Positions 7,574-14,582 of a DNA stretch of 16,554 nt are shown in pieces. The notes under the pieces were generated by a model. The model had not been told where the DNA came from, did no database searches, and worked only from the letters and a program-made list of their open reading frames with translations. The DNA is from an uncultured Bacillota bacterium. Its GTDB lineage: Bacteria; Bacillota; Clostridia; Peptostreptococcales; Anaerovoracaceae. The stretch spans positions 1 to 16,554 of the forward strand of contig CAMNJK010000006.1 in NCBI GenBank assembly GCA_946541435.1, read 5' to 3'. Each line of letters begins with the position of its first letter. The first letter of the stretch is position 1. The translations under genes were made by a program, and so were the position numbers.

Positions 7574-8677
7574 ATGCAGCAGGAAATCATGGGTACGACA
7601 GAAACCATCGCCAGACAGGCAGATGCGCGGCAGGAAGAGATGCGGCAGGGAACCGGGCGGCGGGAAGACCCGGCGCTGGAACTGCCCCAGGACATCGCCC
7701 TGTTCCAGGTCTTCGATCATCACGACCGGTTCGGTTTCCCGGGACCGATCTATCGGGTGACCGGCGGTCACGGCGGTGAGGCCATCCTGATCTGCGGCAG
7801 CCGGAAGACCGCGCTGCTGGACTGCGGCATGGCTTACTGCGGAAGACAGACGGTCAGCAACCTGAAACGGCAGATGGAAGCTCTGGGCCGTGAGAAACTG
7901 GATTACGTTCTGCTCAGTCATTCTCACTATGATCACATCGGGGCCCTGCCCTACATTCTGCGCGCCTATCCCGACGCGGAGGTCTTCGGCAGTTCCCACT
8001 GCGCCAGGATCCTTCGCCGGCACAGCGCCCATGCCCTGATGCGGGAGCTCGGGGAGAAGGCCAGAGATCTGTACGTGCCGGGAAGCACAGAAGAGATCCC
8101 CATCGACGGACTTAGGGTAGATCATGTCCTGCTCGATGGCGACAGTCTCTTTCTGGGCGGGGGCGGCTGCCGGACCGAAGCGGAACAGATCGTTGCCTAT
8201 GAGACCGGAGGACATACCCAGTGCTCCATGAGTTTTCTGGTGAAGCCCCTGGATCTTCTTTTTGCCAGTGAGAGCACCGGCATTATCGAAAGCGGTGTAT
8301 GCAGTCTGAGCGAGGGCAGGGGGTATATCCATACGCCCATTCTCAAAAACTTCAATCAGGCTCTGCAGTCGATGAAAAAATGCCGCGACCTGCATCCTTC
8401 CCATCTCTGCCTGCCCCATTTCGGCATGGTGCCGGACAGCTTCATCGAACAGTACTGGGAAGACTTCTCCGTGGAATGCGAGAACCGGGTCAGGTTTGTG
8501 CGGCAGCTGAAGGAAGCAGGGCTCAGTGATGAGGAGATGCTGGAAAAATACGCGGACCGCTACTGGACCAAATACAAGGCCATGGAACAGCCCAAAGAGG
8601 CTTTCATGCTGAATTCAAAGAATATATTAAAGGCAGTGCTGAATGAGATCGAACGGAGGGATCAAGATGGCATTTGA
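7574..8677 (+). CDS. MBL-fold metallo-hydrolase
   Basis: A 367-aa metallo-beta-lactamase-fold protein, presumably a cytoplasmic hydrolase or oxidoreductase; the substrate is unknown. The ATG at 7574 was chosen over 7553 because AGGAG (7564-7568) lies 5 bases before it. Metal-site motif SHSHYDHIGA gives H116-x-H118-x-D120-H121; further likely ligands are H214 (GGHTQ), E233 (ASESTG) and H282 (LPHFG). The H214-to-E233 distance of 19 residues equals that between H and bridging D in flavodiiron proteins, but here the residue is Glu. No flavodoxin domain follows; residues 290-367 are helical and charged. The first 35 residues are a polar, poorly conserved-looking extension. It overlaps nadE by 11 bp. 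Confidence 0.88.
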   Translation: MQQEIMGTTETIARQADARQEEMRQGTGRREDPALELPQDIALFQVFDHHDRFGFPGPIYRVTGGHGGEAILICGSRKTALLDCGMAYCGRQTVSNLKRQMEALGREKLDYVLLSHSHYDHIGALPYILRAYPDAEVFGSSHCARILRRHSAHALMRELGEKARDLYVPGSTEEIPIDGLRVDHVLLDGDSLFLGGGGCRTEAEQIVAYETGGHTQCSMSFLVKPLDLLFASESTGIIESGVCSLSEGRGYIHTPILKNFNQALQSMKKCRDLHPSHLCLPHFGMVPDSFIEQYWEDFSVECENRVRFVRQLKEAGLSDEEMLEKYADRYWTKYKAMEQPKEAFMLNSKNILKAVLNEIERRDQDGI

Positions 8678-9413
8678 TGCAGAAAAAGTCAAAAACGATA
8701 TCGTACAGTGGATCAGGGACTGGTTCGAAGAGAACGGCAAGGGCTGCAAGGCGGTCATCGGGATCTCCGGCGGCAAGGACAGTTCTGTAGTGGCGGCCCT
8801 TTGCGCTGAGGCCCTGGGCAGGGAGAACGTCTTCGGCGTGATGATGCCCAACGGCGAACAGTTCGACATCGATGTATCCAAGGCCCTGGTGGCTCATCTC
8901 GGCATCGATTCAGTTGTATTCAATATCAAGGACGCCTATGAGGGCGTGGTGGGGGAGCTGATGCGCCACTTTGATACCTTCAGCGCCCAGGCTAAGACCA
9001 ATCTGCCGCCCCGGCTCCGGATGGCGGTCCTGTACGCCGTCTCCCAGAACATCGGCGGGCGTGTGGCCAACACCTGCAACCTGTCGGAGGACTGGGTGGG
9101 ATACAATACGAAATACGGCGACGGCGCCGGCGACTTCAGCCCGCTTTCCAAACTGACCGTACAGGAAGTCAAGGCCGTGGGCCGGGCCCTGGGACTGCCT
9201 TCCATGTTCGTGGACAAGGTGCCCATCGACGGCCTCCAGTCCAAGACCGATGAAGACAATCTGGGATTCACCTACGCGGTGCTGGATCGGTACATCAGGG
9301 AAGGCGTCTGTGAGGATGAGGAGATCCGCAGGAAGATCGACAGCAAGCATGCGGCCAATCTGTTCAAGCTGCAGCCCATGCCCACCTTCCAGTATGAACC
9401 CGATGAGGAATAA
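8667..9413 (+). CDS. nadE: NAD+ synthase, ammonia-dependent type
   Basis: Last step of NAD biosynthesis: ATP-dependent amidation of deamido-NAD to NAD+. The protein is 248 aa, matching the short form that lacks the N-terminal glutaminase domain, so free ammonia (or a separate amidotransferase) is the likely nitrogen source. The PP-loop SGGKDSS is at 34-40. The NLSEDWVGYNTKYGDGAGDFSP region (about residues 140-160) matches the deamido-NAD-binding part of the family. The start at 8667 has GGAGGG at 8655-8660 and overlaps the end of the MBL gene by 11 bp. NAD kinase is encoded on the opposite arm of the 5948-6044 region. Confidence 0.94.
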   Translation: MAFDAEKVKNDIVQWIRDWFEENGKGCKAVIGISGGKDSSVVAALCAEALGRENVFGVMMPNGEQFDIDVSKALVAHLGIDSVVFNIKDAYEGVVGELMRHFDTFSAQAKTNLPPRLRMAVLYAVSQNIGGRVANTCNLSEDWVGYNTKYGDGAGDFSPLSKLTVQEVKAVGRALGLPSMFVDKVPIDGLQSKTDEDNLGFTYAVLDRYIREGVCEDEEIRRKIDSKHAANLFKLQPMPTFQYEPDEE

Positions 9414-9431
9414 CGAGGAGCAGGAATATAT

Positions 9432-9668
9432 ATGGATAAAAAACTGATCGACAGAATCAATGAGCTGGCCCATAAGAAAAAGAACGAAGGCCTGACGGAG
9501 GAAGAGAAGGCCGAGCAGGCCCGGCTTCGTCAGGTCTACCTGGCAGAATTCCGCAAGAACTTCCGCCAGCAGCTGGACAACGTCCGGTTCGTGGAAGATC
9601 TTACCGAGATCGAACTGGAAGAGATCGCCATAGAGAAAGGCATCATTCCCAAGGGCGGAAAGAACTGA
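9432..9668 (+). CDS. DUF896 (UPF0291, YnzC-like) small protein
   Basis: A 78-aa basic/acidic helical protein of the DUF896 family, seen in many Bacillota. The diagnostic pattern is an N-terminal helical hairpin: INELAHKKKNEGLTEEEKAE followed by LRQVYLAEFRKNFRQQL. In B. subtilis, YnzC is encoded in the SOS-regulated yneA operon, but its function is not well established and no SOS box was seen here. The start at 9432 has GAGGAG at 9415-9420. It lies 18 bp after nadE and 49 bp before the CoA-transferase. The C-terminal 30 residues (EDLTEIELEEIAIEKGIIPK) extend beyond the hairpin. Confidence 0.9.
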   Translation: MDKKLIDRINELAHKKKNEGLTEEEKAEQARLRQVYLAEFRKNFRQQLDNVRFVEDLTEIELEEIAIEKGIIPKGGKN

Positions 9669-9717
9669 ATGATCAACAGCGCCGAAACCGGAAACAGCCG
9701 GCAGAAAGGACCAGAAG

Positions 9718-11082
9718 ATGTCATACTATGAAGAATACAAAAGCAAGCTGAGAACCCCGGAAGAAGCGGTCATGGCCGTGAAGGACGGAGACTGGATCGA
9801 TTATGTGATCTCCCAGGGACAGCCGGTCCTGCTGGACGCGGCCCTGGCAAAGCGGAAGGGGCAGGTGAAAAATGTAAACTGCCGCGGATATTTCATGTTC
9901 GAACCCCTGCGGATCGTGGAGGACGACCCGGAGCACGAGAGCTTCACCTATCACAGCTGGTACATGGCGGGGCTGGAGCGGAAATACTGGGCCCAGGGGC
10001 TGATCAGCCACATCCCCATGATCTACCGGAACCAGAGCAGCTACTACCAGCTGGGATACTGCAAAGTCAATGTTGCCATGATCTGCGTGTCCCCCATGGA
10101 CGATGAGGGCTATTTCAATCTGCACTTCACCGTGGCCACCGCCAAACCGGTGCTGGACGCGGCGGATATCGTCATCGTGGAAGTCAACGAGCATCTGCCC
10201 CGGATCCGGGGACTTGCGGAGCGCCGTGAGGCAGGCATCGACCCCAACCGGATCCACATCAGCGAAGTGGATTACATCGTGGAGGGCGAACATCATCCCA
10301 TGGTGGAGATCAAGTCACCTCCGCCAACGCCGGAGGAAGTGGCCATCGCCGACTTCATCGCGCCGGAGATCCCGGACCGGGCCGTGCTGCAGCTGGGCGT
10401 GGGCGGCATGCCCAACGTGCTGGGCGAATATCTGGCCAGGTCCGACATCAAAGACCTGGGCTGCCACAGCGAGCTGATCACGGACGCCTTCTATAATCTC
10501 TATGAGCAGGGCAAGCTCACCAACGCCCATAAGGAAATCTACAAAGGCAGGTCGGTGTTCGGCATCTGCGCCGGAAGCCAGAGCCTCTATGACTGGCTGA
10601 ACGACAATCCGGACTGCGGCGGCGATATGGTGAGCCATGTCAACGATCCTTATGTGATCGGACAGATGAGCAATGTCATCGCCATCAACGGCTGCGTCAG
10701 CGCGGACCTCTACGGCCAGGTCTGTTCCGAGAGCGTGGGCACACGGCAGATCTCCGGCACCGGCGGTCAGATCGACTTCGTCACCGGCGCCTACATGTCT
10801 CCCGGCGGCAAGGCCTTCCTCTGCATGAACAGCGCCTACACCGACAAGAAGGGTGTGCTGCACAGCAACATCAAGCCCAGGTTCACCGAGGGCGACATCG
10901 TCAGCACCCCCCGGTCCCAGACCCATTATCTGGTCACCGACCAGGGCATCGTGAACCTGGCAGGCCGGACCACCTGGGAGCGGGCGGAGCTCATGATCTC
11001 CATCGCCCATCCGGATTTCCGGGATGAACTGATCCGGGCGGCGGAAGAGCAGGGCATCTGGAAGCTTTCCAACAAACGGTAA
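9718..11082 (+). CDS. Acetyl-CoA hydrolase/transferase family CoA-transferase (butyryl-CoA:acetate type likely)
   Basis: A 454-aa cytoplasmic CoA-transferase of the group that includes butyryl-CoA:acetate CoA-transferase (But) and 4-hydroxybutyrate CoA-transferase. It moves CoA between carboxylic acids through a glutamyl-CoA thioester. Likely catalytic residue is E252 in GCHSELITDA. CoA-binding glycine motifs are visible: QLGVGGMPN (about 225) and the ISGTGGQIDFVTGA segment (about 344-357). The C-terminus (TTWERAELMISIAHPDFRDE and on) reads like that of Roseburia-type But. Substrate cannot be fixed by reading: butyryl, propionyl, 4-hydroxybutyryl or another acyl group are all possible. AAAGGA at 9705-9710 supports the start. 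The Fe-S aldo/keto reductase follows 9 bp later, consistent with joint expression in fermentation. Confidence 0.88.
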   Translation: MSYYEEYKSKLRTPEEAVMAVKDGDWIDYVISQGQPVLLDAALAKRKGQVKNVNCRGYFMFEPLRIVEDDPEHESFTYHSWYMAGLERKYWAQGLISHIPMIYRNQSSYYQLGYCKVNVAMICVSPMDDEGYFNLHFTVATAKPVLDAADIVIVEVNEHLPRIRGLAERREAGIDPNRIHISEVDYIVEGEHHPMVEIKSPPPTPEEVAIADFIAPEIPDRAVLQLGVGGMPNVLGEYLARSDIKDLGCHSELITDAFYNLYEQGKLTNAHKEIYKGRSVFGICAGSQSLYDWLNDNPDCGGDMVSHVNDPYVIGQMSNVIAINGCVSADLYGQVCSESVGTRQISGTGGQIDFVTGAYMSPGGKAFLCMNSAYTDKKGVLHSNIKPRFTEGDIVSTPRSQTHYLVTDQGIVNLAGRTTWERAELMISIAHPDFRDELIRAAEEQGIWKLSNKR

Positions 11083-11091
11083 ACGAAAAAA

Positions 11092-12108
11092 ATGAAGCGA
11101 GTGAAACTGGGAAACACAGGAATCGATGTGACGCCCGTGGGACTGGGCGTTCTGACCATCGGCAAAACACAGCTCGACCTGCCTTTGCAGGAGGGGGCGG
11201 AGCTGGTCCGCTATGCCTATGAGCGGGGGATTCGGTTCTTCGATACAGCGCAGTATTATGAGACCTATCCCTATATCCGGGCAGCCTTCGGAGAACTGCC
11301 GGAGAGGAAGGGGGAGCACGGACATCCCGGACTGCCTGCGGTGGACTGCTCCCGGACCAATCCCGACCGGCCGGTGATCGCCAGCAAGTGCCTGGATGTC
11401 ACCTATGACGAAATGGAAGCGGCCATCCGGGAATGCCTGGAGGAACTGGCCCTGGACTTCATCGATATCTTTCTTCTGCATGAAGTCCGGCAGGATCCCG
11501 ACTGGGAATACCGCAGCGGCGCATGGCAGTGCCTGCAGGACTACAAGGCCCGGGGCATCATCGGCGCCATCGGGGTGTCCACCCACCACATCGATGTGGT
11601 GCAGCGGATGATCGATGTCCCCGCGTGCGATATCGTCTTTCCGCTGATCAACTATGCGGGCCTGGGCATCCGCAAGGGCGATGGCCCCGGAACCGCGGAG
11701 GAAATGGCGGAGGCCATCCGCGGCTGCATCGACGCCGGCAAGGGGGTCTTCGGGATGAAAGCCTTCGGGGGCGGAAACCTGTCGGGACATTACCGGGAGG
11801 CCCTGGACTATGTCCGCGGCCTGGGGGTGCACTCCATCATGGTGGGCATGGGCAGGTTCGAAGAGATCGACCGCCTGGCGGAGTGGGCGGAAGGGACCCT
11901 TCCCGCGGACTACGTTCCGGACATCACCTTTAAGAAGATCCGGATCGATCCCGGTGACTGCGAGGGCTGCGGCACCTGCATCCGGCGGTGTCCCAACGGG
12001 GCCATCCGCATGGGGGACGACGGGATCGCGGTGGTGGACCATGCGGTCTGCCTGACCTGCGGCTACTGCGCCCCGGTCTGCCCGGTCCGCGCCATCATCA
12101 TGTGGTGA
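11092..12108 (+). CDS. Aldo/keto reductase with C-terminal 2x[4Fe-4S] ferredoxin domain
   Basis: A 338-aa oxidoreductase. Residues 1-280 form an aldo/keto reductase barrel with the catalytic tetrad D51, Y56 (FDTAQYY), K99 (ASKC) and H130 (LLHE). Residues 285-335 form a bacterial ferredoxin domain with eight cysteines: C290, C293, C296, C300 and C320, C323, C326, C330. The fusion suggests electron transfer between NAD(P)H or another donor and ferredoxin, or a carbonyl reduction coupled to Fe-S centres; substrate unknown. A 25-residue insert (about 73-95, Gly/Pro/His-rich) lies before K99. The ribosome site is weak: only an A-rich stretch precedes the ATG, 9 bp after the CoA-transferase, so coupling is likely. 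It is the last gene before the rimP promoter. Confidence 0.9.
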   Translation: MKRVKLGNTGIDVTPVGLGVLTIGKTQLDLPLQEGAELVRYAYERGIRFFDTAQYYETYPYIRAAFGELPERKGEHGHPGLPAVDCSRTNPDRPVIASKCLDVTYDEMEAAIRECLEELALDFIDIFLLHEVRQDPDWEYRSGAWQCLQDYKARGIIGAIGVSTHHIDVVQRMIDVPACDIVFPLINYAGLGIRKGDGPGTAEEMAEAIRGCIDAGKGVFGMKAFGGGNLSGHYREALDYVRGLGVHSIMVGMGRFEEIDRLAEWAEGTLPADYVPDITFKKIRIDPGDCEGCGTCIRRCPNGAIRMGDDGIAVVDHAVCLTCGYCAPVCPVRAIIMW

Positions 12109-12121
12109 TGTAAGGTTTTGC

Positions 12122-12150
12122 TTGCAAAGGCCGGCGATATGTGTTACATT
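12122..12150 (+). promoter_or_regulatory. Predicted promoter of the rimP-nusA-infB operon
   Basis: TTGCAA (12122-12127) and TACATT (12145-12150) are 17 bp apart, and TG at 12142-12143 gives an extended -10. Transcription would start near 12157, leaving a 5' leader of about 68 bases. A TATACT at 12150-12155 is an alternative -10 but lacks a good -35 at normal spacing. A short inverted repeat, TTTGC-TT-GCAAA (12117-12128), overlaps the -35 box. Confidence 0.5.
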
Positions 12151-12176
12151 ATACTACGGTAAAGTTAAAGCTATGG

Positions 12177-12202
12177 TAAGAGTGGGTCAGCGCCCACTCT
12201 TA
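12177..12202 (+). promoter_or_regulatory. rimP leader hairpin
   Basis: A perfect 10-bp stem (12177-12186 with 12193-12202, outer pairs TAAGAG/CTCTTA, inner GGG/CCC) closes a 6-base loop TCAGCG. It lies in the predicted leader, 22 bases before the rimP start. Only a broken T-run follows, so it is a poor terminator and more likely a leader structure or weak attenuator. NusA-dependent control of the rimP-nusA operon is known in E. coli; whether this hairpin does the same is inference. Confidence 0.65.
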
Positions 12203-12224
12203 TTTATTGGATAAGAGGAAATCG

Positions 12225-12734
12225 ATGGCGAAGAAGAAGGTAACAGTTGTTGTAGAGGAACTGCTGAAGGACTACCTGGCAGCAGAAGGCCTGGAATTAT
12301 ACCACTGCGAGTTTGCCAAGGAAGGCGGCGACTGGTTCCTGAAGGTCTTCATCGACTACGCGCCGGATGAAGCGGAGTCCCGTTACATCGGCACGGATGA
12401 ATGTGAGAAGGTGAGCCGGTATCTGAGCGAACAGCTGGACGCTTCGGATCCCATCGAACAGAATTATTACCTGATGGTCTCATCCCCGGGGATGGACCGG
12501 CCGCTTCTGAAACCCTCCCACTGGCGCCGCTATGTGGGGGAGCAGATCGAGGTCCGGCTCTACCGGGGCAAGGACGGTACCAAGAACATCGCCGGAAGGC
12601 TGGATTCCTATGAGGAAGCCGAGGGCGATGCAGACGGCGGACAGGCACGGATCACCATCACGGATGACGCGGGCAAGGTCTGGACCCTGGAACGTTCTGA
12701 GATCGCCAAAGCGAATCTTGCGGTAGTATTCTAG
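12225..12734 (+). CDS. rimP: Ribosome maturation factor RimP
   Basis: Assists 30S ribosomal subunit maturation. The protein is 169 aa. The ATG at 12225 was chosen over an in-frame TTG at 12207, with AGAGGA (12214-12219) 5 bases upstream. The N-terminal domain (about 1-85) holds the LEDYLAAEGLELY-like start and the C-terminal half has the SH3-like region after VSSPGMDRPL (about 85-94), the family signature. The interior also has DVCEKVSR-type residues (EKVSRYLSEQLD). The C-terminal segment has a short Asp/Gly-rich insert (EGDADGGQ). It ends 27 bp before nusA. The leader hairpin and alternative pairing at 12197-12217 may control its translation. Confidence 0.94.
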   Translation: MAKKKVTVVVEELLKDYLAAEGLELYHCEFAKEGGDWFLKVFIDYAPDEAESRYIGTDECEKVSRYLSEQLDASDPIEQNYYLMVSSPGMDRPLLKPSHWRRYVGEQIEVRLYRGKDGTKNIAGRLDSYEEAEGDADGGQARITITDDAGKVWTLERSEIAKANLAVVF

Positions 12735-12761
12735 ATAACGTACACGATGGAGGATACGGTA

Positions 12762-13982
12762 ATGAATGAGTTTATGAACGCAATCGATGATCTGGTCAAA
12801 GAGAAAGGCATTACCAGAGAACTGCTGATGGATGCCATCGAATCGGCGCTGGTGGCGGCCTATAAGAAAAACTACGGCACGTCCCAGAACGTCAGAGTCG
12901 TGTTCGAAGACGGGATGGAAGGCATCGAAGTGCTGATGAGAAAGGACGTCGTGGAAGAGGTCGAGGATGAGTTCACCCAGATCTCTCTGGAAGATGCCCT
13001 GGAGATCGACCCCCGTTATCAGGTCGGCGATGTGGTGGAATATCAGGTGACACCGCAGAACTTCGGCCGGATCGCGGCGCAGACAGCCAAGCAGGTTGTC
13101 GTCCAGAAGATTCGTGAAGCGGAACGCGGCATGGTCTTCGACAACTACATCGAACGTCAGGGAGATCTGATCACCGGCACCGTTCAGAGAATCAGCAATG
13201 AAACGATCTTTGTCAACATCGGCAATACGGAAGGCATCCTGGTGGCCGGTGAACGGGCCCGCGGCGAGCGGTTCCGCGTCAACGACAGGATCAAGGCATA
13301 TATCATGGATGTACGCAAGAGCGCCAAGGGACCCCAGGTCTTCCTCTCCCGGACCCACCCCGGATTCGTGGAGCGGCTGTTCGAGCTGGAAGTTCCTGAG
13401 ATCGAAGACGGCATCGTAGAGATCAAGAGCATCGCCAGAGAGGCGGGTTCCCGGACCAAGATCGCGGTCTACACGGAAGACGAAGACGTGGATCCGGTGG
13501 GCGCCTGCGTCGGCACCGGCGGCAGCCGTGTCCGCAACGTGGTGGACGAGCTGTTCGGCGAGAAGATCGACATCACCACATGGGACGACGATCCCCATGT
13601 CCTGATCAAAAATGTATTGAGCCCCGCCAAGGTGGAGGAAGTACTGATCGATGAAGAGGAGAAGGCTGCCACGGTCATCGTTCCGGATTACCAGCTTTCC
13701 CTGGCCATCGGCAAGGAAGGTCAGAACGTTCGCCTGGCAGCGCGGCTCTGCGGCTGGAAGATCGACATCAAGAGCCATTCCCAGTATTACGGGGAAGGCG
13801 AAGATGAATACTATGACGATGACGAGTACTTCGACGATGAGTATGCAGAAGACGAGTACATCGAAGAAGCCGAAGAAGATGCAAAGGCTGGCGATGACAT
13901 CGTAACAGAAACGGAAGCCGAAACAGAAGCCGGATCCGAAACAGAAGAAACCGTCGAAGAGGCAGTTTATGAAAACGCGTAA
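12762..13982 (+). CDS. nusA: Transcription termination/antitermination factor NusA
   Basis: Binds RNA polymerase and modulates pausing, termination and antitermination. The protein is 406 aa. The ATG at 12762 was chosen over 12747 because GGAGG (12749-12753) is 8 bases before it and the protein then starts with the typical MNEFMNAIDDL. N-terminal polymerase-binding domain is about 1-130, S1 about 132-200 (GTVQRISNETIFVNIG), then KH1 (VGTGGSRVRNVVDEL) and KH2 (AIGKEGQNVRLAARLCGW) to about 340. A 63-residue Asp/Glu/Tyr-rich tail (344-406) follows; typical Gram-positive NusA ends near 345-370. The KH1 loop reads GTGG. The end overlaps rnpM by 14 bp. Confidence 0.96.
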   Translation: MNEFMNAIDDLVKEKGITRELLMDAIESALVAAYKKNYGTSQNVRVVFEDGMEGIEVLMRKDVVEEVEDEFTQISLEDALEIDPRYQVGDVVEYQVTPQNFGRIAAQTAKQVVVQKIREAERGMVFDNYIERQGDLITGTVQRISNETIFVNIGNTEGILVAGERARGERFRVNDRIKAYIMDVRKSAKGPQVFLSRTHPGFVERLFELEVPEIEDGIVEIKSIAREAGSRTKIAVYTEDEDVDPVGACVGTGGSRVRNVVDELFGEKIDITTWDDDPHVLIKNVLSPAKVEEVLIDEEEKAATVIVPDYQLSLAIGKEGQNVRLAARLCGWKIDIKSHSQYYGEGEDEYYDDDEYFDDEYAEDEYIEEAEEDAKAGDDIVTETEAETEAGSETEETVEEAVYENA

Positions 13983-14250
13983 AACACCGATGCGCCGCTG
14001 CGCAGGCTGCATGGAGTCCAAACCGAAGAATGAACTGGTTCGGATCGCATCCTATGAGGGAAGCGTCACCTTTGATCCCACCGGCAAGGCCAAGGGACGG
14101 GGCGTATATCTGTGCCCTTCCGAAGAATGCCTGGCCAAAGCGGTGAAGCGAAAAGCCCTGCAGCGGAGCCTGGGCATCACCCTGGAGGAAGCGGAGCTTG
14201 ACCAGGTTTTGCAGCCCATCCGGGAAAAGCTGGCGGGAGATATTAAATGA
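13969..14250 (+). CDS. rnpM: YlxR family RNase P modulator
   Basis: A 93-aa RNA-binding protein, formerly YlxR; in B. subtilis it binds the RNase P RNA and modulates the enzyme. Hallmarks visible: RRCAGCMESKPKNELVRI at the N-terminus and GRGVYLC further on (residues about 44-50), with a Cys pair at 11 and 14 and further cysteines at 50 and 55. A start at 13969 is supported by GAAGAGG (13956-13962). It overlaps nusA by 14 bp and ylxQ by 4 bp (ATGA), so translation is coupled across the whole cluster. Confidence 0.92.
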   Translation: MKTRKTPMRRCAGCMESKPKNELVRIASYEGSVTFDPTGKAKGRGVYLCPSEECLAKAVKRKALQRSLGITLEEAELDQVLQPIREKLAGDIK

Positions 14251-14582
14251 TAATGCAGGACAAGGTGCTCCGGTACCTGGGGTTTGCGAAAAAAGCGGGC
14301 TCCCTGGTGTCGGGGGTGAACACCTGTACATACAACATGAACCGGGGCAAGGCTGCTCTGGTGATACTGGCGGAGGACATCTCCGAAAACAGTGAAAAGA
14401 AGATCATGAAGGAGATCCGCAAAAGCGGAACGGAATTCGTGAAATACAGTACGATAGACGATCTGTCCCATGCGGTGGGACAGACGGACAGAAGTGTATT
14501 TGCAATCACAGATGATCAATTCGCAAAAACGATTCTTAACGAAATCATGCGGGAAAAAGATAGAAGGAGGGTGTGCGAATGA
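14247..14582 (+). CDS. ylxQ: L7Ae-family ribosomal/RNA-binding protein YlxQ
   Basis: A 111-aa protein of the L7Ae/L30e/S12e family, which bind kink-turn RNA. The N-terminal [16 protein letters not shown] and the following [15 protein letters not shown] match YlxQ of the nusA-infB cluster. The exact RNA partner of YlxQ is not established. The ATG at 14247 overlaps the rnpM stop (ATGA) and has GGGAGA at 14235-14240; the ATG at 14253 is a second, less likely start. Its C-terminus is basic ([10 protein letters not shown]) and its stop overlaps the infB start (ATGA at 14579-14582). Confidence 0.92.
   Translation: MIMQDKVLRYLGFAKKAGSLVSGVNTCTYNMNRGKAALVILAEDISENSEKKIMKEIRKSGTEFVKYSTIDDLSHAVGQTDRSVFAITDDQFAKTILNEIMREKDRRRVCE

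Noticed and set aside
7528..7779. 83-codon frame starting in the murI-operon gap before the MBL gene
   Set aside because: No ribosome site, and it overlaps the MBL gene, whose own start is better supported.
10315..12042. Long - strand frame (575 codons) opposite the CoA-transferase and aldo/keto reductase
   Set aside because: It covers two motif-confirmed genes; explained by codon bias on the other strand.
12480..14021. Long - strand frame (513 codons) opposite rimP and nusA
   Set aside because: Sequence composition mirrors the acidic NusA tail and the frame has no homology-like motifs.
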